Of a stretch of DNA of 16,732 bases, positions 1 through 7,077 are shown piece after piece. Position 1 is the stretch's first letter; the number at the start of each line of letters is the position of its first letter. Location of the stretch: assembly GCA_028291445.1 (NCBI GenBank), contig JAQGIA010000629.1, forward strand, positions 1 through 16,732, given 5' to 3'. This stretch comes from Belnapia sp. (lineage in GTDB: Bacteria > Pseudomonadota > Alphaproteobacteria > Acetobacterales > Acetobacteraceae). The position numbers were made by a program, and so were the translations under genes. The notes under the pieces are model-generated. The model saw only the letters and a program-made list of their open reading frames with translations, was not told the DNA's origin and ran no database searches.

Positions 1-93
1 CGCGGCCGGCTCGTGCACCCGGATTGCCTGCTGGCTGCGCAGGGCGGAGACCAGCTCATCCTCGGGCCCGGTCCAGCCACGCTTGTTCTGTAA
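1..93 (+). CDS. C-terminal end of an unidentified protein (5' part outside window)
   Basis: Frame 1 is open from the first base to a TAA at 91-93, giving 30 residues ending in ...LILGPGPATLVL. Most of its codons end in G or C, as in the intact genes of this window, whereas the DNA after the stop loses this bias. This makes a real gene end more likely than chance. The fragment is too short to assign to a family. It would belong to whatever lies left of the window. Confidence 0.35.
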   Translation, partial: RGRLVHPDCLLAAQGGDQLILGPGPATLVL

Positions 94-714
94 GGCCCCA
101 AGCACCGGCACCACCTGAGTTTCACCAGCGGGCCGTCGCCGCCTCGCGTGCCGAAATCTGGCACGAAATCTCGAATCAGCTCCCACCCAATATGTGGCCG
201 AATAAGTACTACAGTCTGTTCTTTAATATGGACAAGGATAGACCACGGTTCCTCGAACCCTCGAAAGGTGGACGGCTTCATGCTGATCCGCGACGAAGTT
301 CTCTGGACCGTTGGACACCTGCTCATCGGATACGGCTTCGCCCGGGGGCAAAATCGGTGCCGGCGCCGCTTTCAACATGAGGGCTGTACTCGGCCCGGTG
401 ATCGTCTTCGCCTCAGCCGACGACAACCTCACCCTGCCCGGCCAGGCGCTGAGAAGGACTGCCGGCGCTATCGGGGCAAGCAGGAGATCAAGACCCTCAG
501 CCAGCTTCTCAAGAAGCTTGATGTACGGGGATATCGGCCGTCTCGACATCTCGCGGTCCGGCGCGGTGGCGCTGAAGGAGTATGCCGTGCGCGCCGAAGA
601 AGCCTGTGCTGATCGCAGGCTCGGTCCTTGGCCTTTGATGCCGCAGCCGCGGCCAGCCCTGTTACTGAATGCCAGTGAGCAGTCCCGCAGGGCCTGCTAC
701 ACCCGGGCGGTCGA
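94..714. other. Region without intact gene; probable decayed coding remnants
   Basis: No convincing intact gene is seen here. Base composition is uneven: only 24 of 60 bases are G/C in 181-240. Coding-like stretches appear in changing frames. About 377-480 (+ frame 2) reads ...GPVIVFASADDNLTLPG and resembles, weakly, the N-terminal domain of leucyl aminopeptidases. About 472-525 (+ frame 1) reads GKQEIKTLSQLLKKLD. From an ATG at 582 a frame reads MPCAPKKPVLIAGSVLGL and then stops at 636-638, recalling the N-terminal FAD-binding segment of flavin monooxygenases but with the glycine pattern spoiled. A small inverted repeat (CGTGCC/GGCACG, arms 147-152 and 160-165) lies in the AT-richer part. 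The simplest reading is an intergenic region with degraded gene pieces; none is assigned firmly. Confidence 0.4.
678..698 (-). terminator. Possible terminator hairpin after the GT-C-like gene
   Basis: The bases form a hairpin with arms AGCAGTCCC (678-686) and GGGCCTGCT (690-698), eight of nine positions paired, around the 3-base loop GCA. It lies 17 bases beyond the stop codon (715-717) of the minus-strand membrane-protein gene, where a terminator is expected. There is no clear U-tract on the minus-strand transcript, so the call rests on the stem and its position. Confidence 0.35.
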
Positions 715-2466
715 CTACAACACGCCGGACATGCCGGGCTGAGGTGCCTGATGCCGCACTGCGGCGTCGTGGAGATGGCCCTGAGCGGCCCACTGCAAGT
801 CGAATTCCGCGCCCCTGGGCAAGCTCGGGGCGAAGCGCTGCAGCGCGGACATGATATCGGGGATCGACTCGGGCTGCGTTGCGTAGAAGGTAATCGTAGA
901 CCCCACGGCGGTAATGACACGGCCGCGCAGCCGCAGACGTGCGACCGGCGACCAACTCGCCGGCGCCGCCGGACCGGCCACGTCGTAGAGCATGGCCAGC
1001 GCGATCTCGTGGCGACGGGCGAGTTGTTCGACCCAATCCACCGGAGCGCCGGTCGGGTCTGCGAGGTTGCGGCGTGCCTCCTCAGACGCCAAGCCGGAAT
1101 AGTCGAGCATGTAATGGGGGTTTCGCCAATTCACCCGGCCCGGATGATTGGTAGCGTAGGGCTGCTGCCAATAGCCCGTGACGAAGCGACTGAGCTGGTA
1201 CTGCTGGTCGTAGACATTGCCCGAACCTGCCGTGGCATCGAGGGTGCGGAACAGGTAGCCGGAGAACAGGAAGACAAGCGCGAAGCTGGTGGCTAGGCAG
1301 CCCGGCCAGTCGGCCTTGCGCAGCGCGGCATTCACTTCCGGCTGCCAGGCGACGACGATGGCGCAGCCGCCGAGGGCAAGGACATAGATCTCGTAGCGCG
1401 AGAAGGAACCGAGGCTGCCGCCGAGCAGCTGAGCCAAGGCGATGACCACGAAGAAGCCGACTGCGGCGGCCCTGCCCCAGCCCTGGCCCTGGCCTTGGCC
1501 CCGACCCCGGCCGGGAGGGTTTGGCTGGCCCATATCGCGGGCGAGGCCCCAGGCCGACACGAGCATCATCAGCGTGATGAGCGTGCCGCCATAGGCCACG
1601 AGATTGCTGCGCAATGTCCTGTAGACAGCATGAGGCAGCGCGAGGAGGCCGTTGCTCCCCATGCCGACACCGGTGCTTGCAACTTCGGAGCGGGAGAGGA
1701 CTGAACTCGGCAACCAAGGCAACCCAAGCCAGTGCAGGAAAAACATGAAGGCCGCGACACCGCTGGCGCCGACCAGGCCGACCACCAAGGCATGTCGCCA
1801 CTTGCCGAAGGCAATCAGCACGAACATGTCGGCAGCCAGGGCGGCCACCGCCTCGAAACGCAGCAGCGGCATCAGGGCGATGGAGGCCAGCCACCACCAA
1901 TCCGCCTCACCCCGGCGTATGAAACGGAGCAGCCCCAGCAGCGACGCCAGGGTGAATGTTACATGCAGCGAATGCTCCAGCCCGGCGAAGGCGAGGCCAA
2001 CAAGGTTGAAGGCCAGCGTCACGGCGATGGTCAACAACGCGAGCTGCGCGTCGGATAGCCGCTCGATCTCGATCCCCGCCTCGCGGATCACGCCATAGCC
2101 CAGCAACGCGGCGGCGACGGTGGCCATCAGGCAGATCAACAGGGGCGCAAACTGTCCAAGCGGCAATGGCGCCAGCGCGGCCAGCAAGAACGGGTAGAGG
2201 ATCGAGGAACTAGGCGACGCCGGCTCGTCTGGATTGATGCCGTAATGGCCCTGCGCGATCTGCTCGGACAGGGCGAGATGGGTATAGGCGGCATCGAGCG
2301 TATAGGCGAAATGCCCGTCATTGCGCAGGACGATGGCAAGCAGCAGCAGCAAGGCGACGCAGCCGACCGAGGCAACGACCACAAGCCTGGGATGAGTGGC
2401 CCGCGAGTAGGCCCCGGCCCCGGCTGAAAGGGGAGGCGCATCAGCAACGGCAGCTGTTGGCGGCAT
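715..2466 (-). CDS. Polytopic membrane protein, GT-C / ArnT-like glycosyltransferase candidate
   Basis: The protein has 583 residues. The ATG at 2466 is preceded by GGAGG with a 5-base spacer, which fixes the start. A short polar Pro/Ala-rich N-terminus is followed by a membrane helix (about 28-47), then a loop (about 55-90) with TLDAAYTHLALSEQIAQGHY and ASPSSS. This acidic-residue-containing first loop after helix 1 is characteristic of GT-C fold transferases that use lipid-linked sugars. Further hydrophobic segments lie near 92-123, 142-162, 168-181, 190-220, 227-247, 288-309, 334-350, 357-374 and 388-406, followed by a soluble C-terminal part of about 175 residues. A cytoplasmic or periplasmic loop at 319-332 is a GR/GQ low-complexity run. 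The fold assignment is from overall architecture; donor and acceptor are unknown. It is transcribed divergently from the next gene. Confidence 0.85.
   Translation of the reverse strand: MPPTAAVADAPPLSAGAGAYSRATHPRLVVVASVGCVALLLLLAIVLRNDGHFAYTLDAAYTHLALSEQIAQGHYGINPDEPASPSSSILYPFLLAALAPLPLGQFAPLLICLMATVAAALLGYGVIREAGIEIERLSDAQLALLTIAVTLAFNLVGLAFAGLEHSLHVTFTLASLLGLLRFIRRGEADWWWLASIALMPLLRFEAVAALAADMFVLIAFGKWRHALVVGLVGASGVAAFMFFLHWLGLPWLPSSVLSRSEVASTGVGMGSNGLLALPHAVYRTLRSNLVAYGGTLITLMMLVSAWGLARDMGQPNPPGRGRGQGQGQGWGRAAAVGFFVVIALAQLLGGSLGSFSRYEIYVLALGGCAIVVAWQPEVNAALRKADWPGCLATSFALVFLFSGYLFRTLDATAGSGNVYDQQYQLSRFVTGYWQQPYATNHPGRVNWRNPHYMLDYSGLASEEARRNLADPTGAPVDWVEQLARRHEIALAMLYDVAGPAAPASWSPVARLRLRGRVITAVGSTITFYATQPESIPDIMSALQRFAPSLPRGAEFDLQWAAQGHLHDAAVRHQAPQPGMSGVL
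1471..1515 (-). repeat. Low-complexity CCCTGG-type hexamer run inside the membrane-protein gene
   Basis: On the plus strand the motif CCCTGG/CCTTGG and close variants recur (around 1484-1500). In the gene this encodes residues 319-332, GRGRGQGQGQGWGR, in a loop between membrane helices. The reading frame is kept because the unit is six bases long. Such runs arise by replication slippage and may vary in copy number between strains. Confidence 0.6.
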
Positions 2467-2579
2467 AGGGTCCTCCGCAGGGCACTCATGCAGGGCTCGG
2501 CAGCGATCAAGGCACGGCGCTGCGGGTCACGCCGGCCGCTTTTTTCTTGGGATACCCATGCTTAAAAACCCGATAATCG

Positions 2580-2609
2580 ACTATATTGAAACCACAGGGC
2601 ATTCAGCAA
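2580..2609 (-). promoter_or_regulatory. Candidate sigma-70-type promoter for the GT-C-like gene
   Basis: On the minus strand TTGCTG (complement of 2604-2609) is followed after 18 bases by TATAGT (complement of 2580-2585). The -10 element matches the consensus at five of six positions; the -35 element matches only its TTG. Transcription from it would give a leader of roughly 105 bases before the ATG at 2466. Confidence 0.35.
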
Positions 2610-2615
2610 GTAACC

Positions 2616-2641
2616 AAAACCGGATAATGTTTAACGGTTTT
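2616..2641. repeat. 7-bp inverted repeat in the divergent region
   Basis: The arms are AAAACCG (2616-2622) and CGGTTTT (2635-2641), separated by 12 AT-rich bases and followed by one further T. As an RNA it would be a weak hairpin with a run of Us; as DNA it could be an operator. Its position between two divergent promoters favours a regulatory role, but nothing decides between the options. Confidence 0.3.
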
Positions 2642-2823
2642 TCATCGTTATCACAGGTTTCTGCGTGGGCCATCGAGCAAACTCATGATTGAATAGAGTG
2701 TTTTTTAATAGATACGATAACAACAAAATGTGAAGCAGTCGCTTATTACTTAGCATTCTGCGGCTTTCTGATCCACTATCGGTTCGTATTATTCTTGGCG
2801 TGAAATGCCAAAATGGTGGTCCG

Positions 2824-4491
2824 ATGAACCAGATTGCCGCGTCGAAGTTCGCCCCTGTGGTATCGCGGTCTGTGCCATCCGCGGTCCGGCTGCCGCTAGC
2901 AACCGCTTCCATGCCGGTAGCGCTGCTCCTGCTATCGCTGCTCACCTACTGGGTGACGAAGAAGATCACGCTCTACGCTGGGCGGTCGGAGCTGCACAGC
3001 TTCGCCCTGGTTGCTTTCTGCTGCATCGCAGCACTGCCGTTCGTGGCCATACGCTATGCCGATGTGCCGCAGCTGCTACGCACCGTGCTGCGCGGCATCG
3101 GCGTCGTGGTCCTGCTGCAGGTTTTTTTCGACGCATTCGGGCCTGTTCCGCCGTCGCCGAACATCATCTTCGGCCCGGACCATGGCCATGCGCTGTTCTT
3201 CCGCTGGGGCGCGCTACTGGCCGTGCTGGCAGGCGCCGCCTCACTCTGGCGCCCGATTTTCCTCGTCCCGCTCTTTGTCCACTATATCGCCTTCCGCCTG
3301 CTGATCGGCCCGGTGGCCGGCATCTGGGTCTCGGATACCGACTTCCTCTCGATGCTGGATGTCGGTGTCTTCGCCGCGTTCGGCGCCATCATCGCCGTGG
3401 TGGCGACCAGCGAATGGATGCTCGCCACGCTGCCGCCGATCCGCAGCCTGATGGCGGGTCTCCTACCGGAGACCGTGCGGCTCAGAACCGCCAGCCTGAT
3501 CTGGGCAGTCATCGTCGGCGCCCATCTCGGCAATTACTTTTGCTCCGGCGTCGCCAAGCTGATGGCCGGAGGCCCGGCGCCCTGGACCTGGCTCCTGGAG
3601 AACCCGACCCAGACGGCGATCGTCATCGGCACCGAACGCGGCGATAATCCCCTCGCCACTTTTCCCATGCTGCTGCAGTTCAGCTGGGACATGATCTCGA
3701 CATTCGGCGTTGCCTTCAATTTCTTCGTGTTGGGGGCACAATTGCTCTCCCCGCTCGCTATCCTGCGGGTACGTTCGCTGCTGTTCTTCACCTTGTTGTT
3801 CGATATCTTCCACCTCGGCGTGTATTTCACGCTGGGGGCGCTCTTTCATTTCTGGATCGTGGTCAACCTGATCATCTACCGCTCGGCCTGGCGGCTGCAG
3901 GAAAGCGACCTCACGGCGCAAATGAAATTGGCCTGCGTGCTGACCATCTTTTTCGGCAATACTTTCTTCTACACGAACTGGCTGGGTTGGCTGGACGGGG
4001 CTAAACTGGCCAGCCCGCAGTTCTATGCTGTGACGCGGGAGGGGCGCGAAGTCTGGATGCCGCAGGTCTATTACGGCATCTACTCCTATACCATCGCGCA
4101 GGCGGCAACCCATGTGCCGGACGGGCACTTCAACTTCCGTATCGGCGGCAACAACCTGAACCTCGACGATTGGCGGGATGCGACATCCTGCGGGCCGCGG
4201 ACCGCGACCGACCAGATCGTCGGCGCTACCCTGCCGGCCATGGAGCAGCTGGTGCGCAACACCCATGAATTCATGCTGCGCCATCCCCAGATCAAGAACA
4301 GCAACCTCTATTACTTCTACCCGCACCATATGCAGCCCAACCCCTGGATGTTCCGCGAGTTCAACCGCCTGCAGATCGAGGATATCGTGGCTTACAAATA
4401 CGTGGTCGAATCCGTCTGCCTCGGCCTGCAGAAAGGCCAACTCACCCGCGACGTGCGGAAGCGCGACGAATTCATCTTCGATGTTCGCTGA
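2824..4491 (+). CDS. Polytopic membrane protein, possibly HTTM (gamma-carboxylase-like) type
   Basis: The protein has 555 residues from the ATG at 2824, which has GGTGG five to eight bases upstream. An in-frame GTG at 2800 would add eight residues but has no ribosome binding site. About ten hydrophobic segments lie near 29-45, 58-76, 88-104, 127-142, 145-165, 181-200, 222-240, 290-312, 318-352 and 369-390. They are followed by a soluble C-terminal domain of about 165 residues rich in Tyr, Asn and His (for example YYFYPHHMQPNPW at 496-508). The overall layout, aromatic-rich helices such as HLGVYFTLGALFHFWIVVN, and an overlapping DCC-family partner recall HTTM-domain proteins, relatives of vitamin K-dependent gamma-carboxylase. 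That assignment is tentative; it may be an uncharacterised membrane family. The stop overlaps the next gene by 11 bases, so the two are co-translated. Confidence 0.88.
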   Translation: MNQIAASKFAPVVSRSVPSAVRLPLATASMPVALLLLSLLTYWVTKKITLYAGRSELHSFALVAFCCIAALPFVAIRYADVPQLLRTVLRGIGVVVLLQVFFDAFGPVPPSPNIIFGPDHGHALFFRWGALLAVLAGAASLWRPIFLVPLFVHYIAFRLLIGPVAGIWVSDTDFLSMLDVGVFAAFGAIIAVVATSEWMLATLPPIRSLMAGLLPETVRLRTASLIWAVIVGAHLGNYFCSGVAKLMAGGPAPWTWLLENPTQTAIVIGTERGDNPLATFPMLLQFSWDMISTFGVAFNFFVLGAQLLSPLAILRVRSLLFFTLLFDIFHLGVYFTLGALFHFWIVVNLIIYRSAWRLQESDLTAQMKLACVLTIFFGNTFFYTNWLGWLDGAKLASPQFYAVTREGREVWMPQVYYGIYSYTIAQAATHVPDGHFNFRIGGNNLNLDDWRDATSCGPRTATDQIVGATLPAMEQLVRNTHEFMLRHPQIKNSNLYYFYPHHMQPNPWMFREFNRLQIEDIVAYKYVVESVCLGLQKGQLTRDVRKRDEFIFDVR

Positions 4492-4879
4492 ACCCCCAAC
4501 CCCGGCCGGTGAGATCTTCGTGATCTATGACGGCATGTGTCCATTCTGTTCGCGCTACGTCATGCTGTATCGGATCCGTCAGCTGGCGGATAAAGTCCAT
4601 ATGATCGATGCAAGGTCGGATCATCCGGTGGTGGCGGAAGTGCGGGCCGCCGGTCTCAGCCTCGAGAATGGCATGGCGGTAAAGTGGAACGGGCGGCTCT
4701 ATCACGGCTCGGATGCGCTCCATGTCCTGGCCATGCTCGGCAGCGAGGGCGGCTTGTTCAACCGGCTGAACAAGCTGGTCTTCAGCCGGCCGAAGCTCGG
4801 TCGCGTGCTCTATCCGGCAATGGTCGCCGGCCGCCGGATGACGCTGGCCCTGCTGGGCCGCCCGCCGATCGCCGATTGA
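4481..4879 (+). CDS. DCC-family (DUF393) thiol-disulfide oxidoreductase-like protein
   Basis: The protein has 132 residues and starts at an ATG inside the last codons of the upstream membrane-protein gene (11-base overlap, different frame). No separate ribosome binding site is evident, which suggests translational coupling. Residues 12-23 contain a beta strand followed by YDGMCPFC. The DGxCPxC signature with cysteines 20 and 23 defines the DCC family, thought to have a thioredoxin-like fold. The later segment DARSDHPVVAEVRAAGL and the G-x-LYHGSDAL stretch (71-80) are also typical. The length is normal for the family. No signal peptide is seen, so the protein is probably cytosolic or bound to the inner face of its membrane partner. 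DCC proteins occur next to or fused with HTTM proteins; a redox role for the pair is inference. Confidence 0.88.
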   Translation: MFAEPPTPAGEIFVIYDGMCPFCSRYVMLYRIRQLADKVHMIDARSDHPVVAEVRAAGLSLENGMAVKWNGRLYHGSDALHVLAMLGSEGGLFNRLNKLVFSRPKLGRVLYPAMVAGRRMTLALLGRPPIAD

Positions 4880-4917
4880 TCCCGGCACGCCGCCCTGCCC
4901 TGACCTTCCCCTGGACG

Positions 4918-4947
4918 GTGTACACGCGGGGTGGCCGGCACTAGGCT
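4918..4947 (+). promoter_or_regulatory. Candidate promoter and palindrome upstream of the amidohydrolase operon
   Basis: In the 106-base gap before the amidohydrolase start, the palindrome GTGTACAC (4918-4925) contains a -35-like TGTACA (4919-4924). After 17 bases comes TAGGCT (4942-4947). Matches to the sigma-70 consensus are partial. The palindrome could instead be an operator half-site for a GntR-, LacI- or MarR-type regulator, none of which is in this window. Confidence 0.28.
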
Positions 4948-4985
4948 TGCTTCCAAGAAATAACGTCAGAGGAAGGAAGCAGGCC

Positions 4986-6686
4986 ATGGCAGAGGATCTG
5001 GTCATCCGCGGCGGCACCATCGTCGATGGCAGCGGCGCATCGGGCTATGTGGCGGACCTGGCGATCAGCGGTGGGTTGATTACCGCCATCGGCCCGGACC
5101 TGCCGCCCGGGCGCGAGGAATTGGACGCTACCGGCAGGCTGGTGACACCGGGCTTCGTCGATATCCACACGCATTACGATGGCCAGGCGGTGTGGGACAG
5201 CCATCTGGCCCCTTCGGCGATCCACGGCGTCACCACCGCAGTCATGGGCAATTGCGGCGTCGGCTTCGCGCCCGTGCATCCAGGCGAGGAAATGAAGCTG
5301 ATCGAGCTGATGGAGGGCGTCGAGGATATCCCCGCCCCCGTGCTGTCGCAGGGGCTGAACTTCACCTGGGAAAGCTTTTCCGAGTACATGGCGGTGCTCG
5401 ACGGCAAGCCGCGCGACATCGACATCTGCGCTCTGGTCCCGCATGCCGCCGTCCGCGTCTATGTCATGGGCGAGCGGGCGCTGGCGCTGGAGCCGGCGAA
5501 CCAGGGCGATATCGCCGCCATGCGCAGCATCGTCGCGGAAGCGGTGAAGGCAGGTGCCTTCGGCTTCTCGACCAGCCGGACCATCAGCCACAAGACCCTG
5601 AAGGGCGATTCGACGCCGACCCTGCGGGCTCAGGAGGATGAGCTCACCGGCATCGCCCTGGGGTTGAAGGAGGCCGGCGCGGGCTTCCTGGAGGTCGTCT
5701 CGGACTTCAACCTGCCGGATGCGGCGACCGAATTCGCCATGCTGCGGCGGGTAGCCGAGGCCTGCGGACGGCCGATGGTGTTCTCGCTGACCGCCCGACA
5801 CGACCGGACCGAGGTCTGGAAGGAATTGCTGGCGCTCTCGAACAAGGCGGCGGCCGATGGGGTGCGCATCCGCCCGGTCTTCCCGCCGCGGCCGATCGGC
5901 ATCTTGATGGGGCTGCTCGGCAGCCAGAATCCGTTCAGCGGCGCGCCGAGCTATCAGGCGATCGCGCATCTGCCGGTGCCCGAGCGTATCGTCGCGATGC
6001 GCGACCCCGAGACCCGCGCCCGCATCCTGGCCGATGACCGCATCACCGGCAGCAATTTCCCGCTGATCACCCGGCTGTCCTTCGAGCGGATGTTCCCCTT
6101 CGGCGACCCGCCGGATTATGTCCCGCACCGCGAAACCAGCGTTGCCGCCCAGGCCGCACGCGAGGGCCGCAGCGCGGAGGAAGTCGCCTATGACATGCTG
6201 CTGGCCAATGACGGCCAGGGCTTCCTGTTCTGCCCCTTGACCAATTACGCCGACTTCACCCTGGATGCCTGCGAGGAGTTGCTGCGCCACCGCAACACCA
6301 TCGTCGGCCTGTCCGACGGCGGCGCGCATGTCGGCTTCATCTCCGACGGCAGCTTCCCGACCTTCCTGCTGAGCTACTGGGGCAAGCAGCGCGGCCTGCC
6401 GATTGAGGAGCTGATCCGGCGGCAGACCAGCGACACCGCCCATGCGGCCGGGCTGCCGGACCGCGGCACCCTGAAGGTCGGCATGCGGGCCGACATCAAC
6501 ATCATCGACTACGACAGGCTCGCGCTGGACCGGCCTGGCATGCTGTACGACCTGCCGGCCGGCGGCCGCCGGCTGATGCAGCGGGCGCGTGGCTACGACG
6601 CGACCATCGTCGCCGGCGAGGTGACCTATCGGCACGGCGAGGCCACCGGGGCCTTGCCCGGCAAGCTCGTGCGCTGCACCGCCTGA
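4986..6686 (+). CDS. Amidohydrolase of the N-acyl-D-amino-acid deacylase group (substrate unknown)
   Basis: The protein has 566 residues. The ATG at 4986 follows AGGAAGGAAG at a usable spacing; an upstream in-frame TTG at 4947 has no such site. The N-terminal beta-sandwich piece (LVIRGGTIVDGSG) leads into VDIHTHYDGQ (H61, H63), GNCGVGFAP (C90) and late GLSDGGAHVGFISDG (D444, H448), then a C-terminal strand region (LKVGMRADINIIDYD). These are metal-site and fold signatures of the amidohydrolase superfamily, D-aminoacylase branch. At the places where D-aminoacylase has its middle histidine ligands this protein reads GFLEVVSDFN (233-242) and VFSLTARHD (265-273), so the metal site differs. Members of this longer subgroup are usually annotated as N-acyl-D-amino-acid deacylases without proof. 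It heads an operon with RidA and an MDR enzyme. Confidence 0.9.
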   Translation: MAEDLVIRGGTIVDGSGASGYVADLAISGGLITAIGPDLPPGREELDATGRLVTPGFVDIHTHYDGQAVWDSHLAPSAIHGVTTAVMGNCGVGFAPVHPGEEMKLIELMEGVEDIPAPVLSQGLNFTWESFSEYMAVLDGKPRDIDICALVPHAAVRVYVMGERALALEPANQGDIAAMRSIVAEAVKAGAFGFSTSRTISHKTLKGDSTPTLRAQEDELTGIALGLKEAGAGFLEVVSDFNLPDAATEFAMLRRVAEACGRPMVFSLTARHDRTEVWKELLALSNKAAADGVRIRPVFPPRPIGILMGLLGSQNPFSGAPSYQAIAHLPVPERIVAMRDPETRARILADDRITGSNFPLITRLSFERMFPFGDPPDYVPHRETSVAAQAAREGRSAEEVAYDMLLANDGQGFLFCPLTNYADFTLDACEELLRHRNTIVGLSDGGAHVGFISDGSFPTFLLSYWGKQRGLPIEELIRRQTSDTAHAAGLPDRGTLKVGMRADINIIDYDRLALDRPGMLYDLPAGGRRLMQRARGYDATIVAGEVTYRHGEATGALPGKLVRCTA

Positions 6687-6687
6687 C

Positions 6688-7077
6688 ATGGCGGATATCC
6701 AGCGCTTCGCCCCGCCGCGGGATGGTCGCCCCTTCCCGCCGCTGTCCGTCGCGGTGCGGCACGGGCAGACCCTCTATGTCTCCGGCATCGGCCCCTTCGC
6801 GCCGGACGGAACGCTGGCGGCAGGGGATTTCGCGGCGCAATTCGCCGAGGTCATCGCCTCGCTGCATGCCATTCTGGCGGCGGCCGGGACGGATATCACC
6901 CGGGTGGTGAAGACCAATGTGCTGCTGACCCGGGCGGGCGACGTGCCGGAGATGAACCGGCTCTATGCCGCGGCCTTCCCCGCCGCGCATCTGCCGGCGC
7001 GGACCACCTGCGTGGTGGCAGCGCTGCCGGTGGCGGATTTCCTGCTGGAGATCGAATGCGTGGTGGCGCTCGCGTGA
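6688..7077 (+). CDS. RidA / YjgF / UK114-family protein
   Basis: The protein has 129 residues, the family's normal size, and begins one base after the amidohydrolase stop. There is no strong ribosome binding site of its own, so coupling is likely. The family signatures are visible: YVSGIGPFAPDG (30-41), the central ITRVVKTNVLLT, and the active-site end LPARTTCVV with R105 plus LLEIECVVAL with E121. In characterised RidA proteins this arginine binds the carboxylate of 2-imino/enamine acids and hydrolyses them to keto acids with ammonia release. Beside an amidohydrolase the likely job is clearing an enamine/imine intermediate or hydrolysing a pathway-specific one; that role is inferred. It may also belong to a non-deaminase subgroup. 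Confidence 0.92.
   Translation: MADIQRFAPPRDGRPFPPLSVAVRHGQTLYVSGIGPFAPDGTLAAGDFAAQFAEVIASLHAILAAAGTDITRVVKTNVLLTRAGDVPEMNRLYAAAFPAAHLPARTTCVVAALPVADFLLEIECVVALA

Larger units (their letters stand above)
2467..2823. promoter_or_regulatory. AT-rich divergent intergenic region
   Basis: This 357-base gap separates two divergently transcribed membrane-protein genes and carries no gene that I can support. It is strikingly AT-rich for this genome: 18 of 60 bases are G/C in 2701-2760. It must hold the promoters of both neighbours. Plus-strand candidates are TTGAAT (2689-2694), 18 bases, TACGAT (2713-2718), and a lone -10-like TATTAT at 2787-2792. An inverted repeat AAAACCG/CGGTTTT (2616-2622 and 2635-2641) lies centrally and could be an operator or a small bidirectional terminator. 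AT-rich islands in GC-rich genomes are often bound by silencers such as H-NS-like or MucR/Ros-type proteins; that is inference. Confidence 0.6.

Noticed and set aside
2800..2823. GTG at 2800 as start of the polytopic membrane protein
   Set aside because: No ribosome binding site precedes it, whereas the ATG at 2824 has GGTGG at proper spacing. It cannot be wholly excluded.
4941..6689. Long open frame on the minus strand covering the whole amidohydrolase gene (about 580 codons)
   Set aside because: Its translation is rich in Arg, Gln, His, Gly and Asp without recognisable domains, and it is the mirror of a clear gene. High GC3 removes stop codons from the antisense frame.
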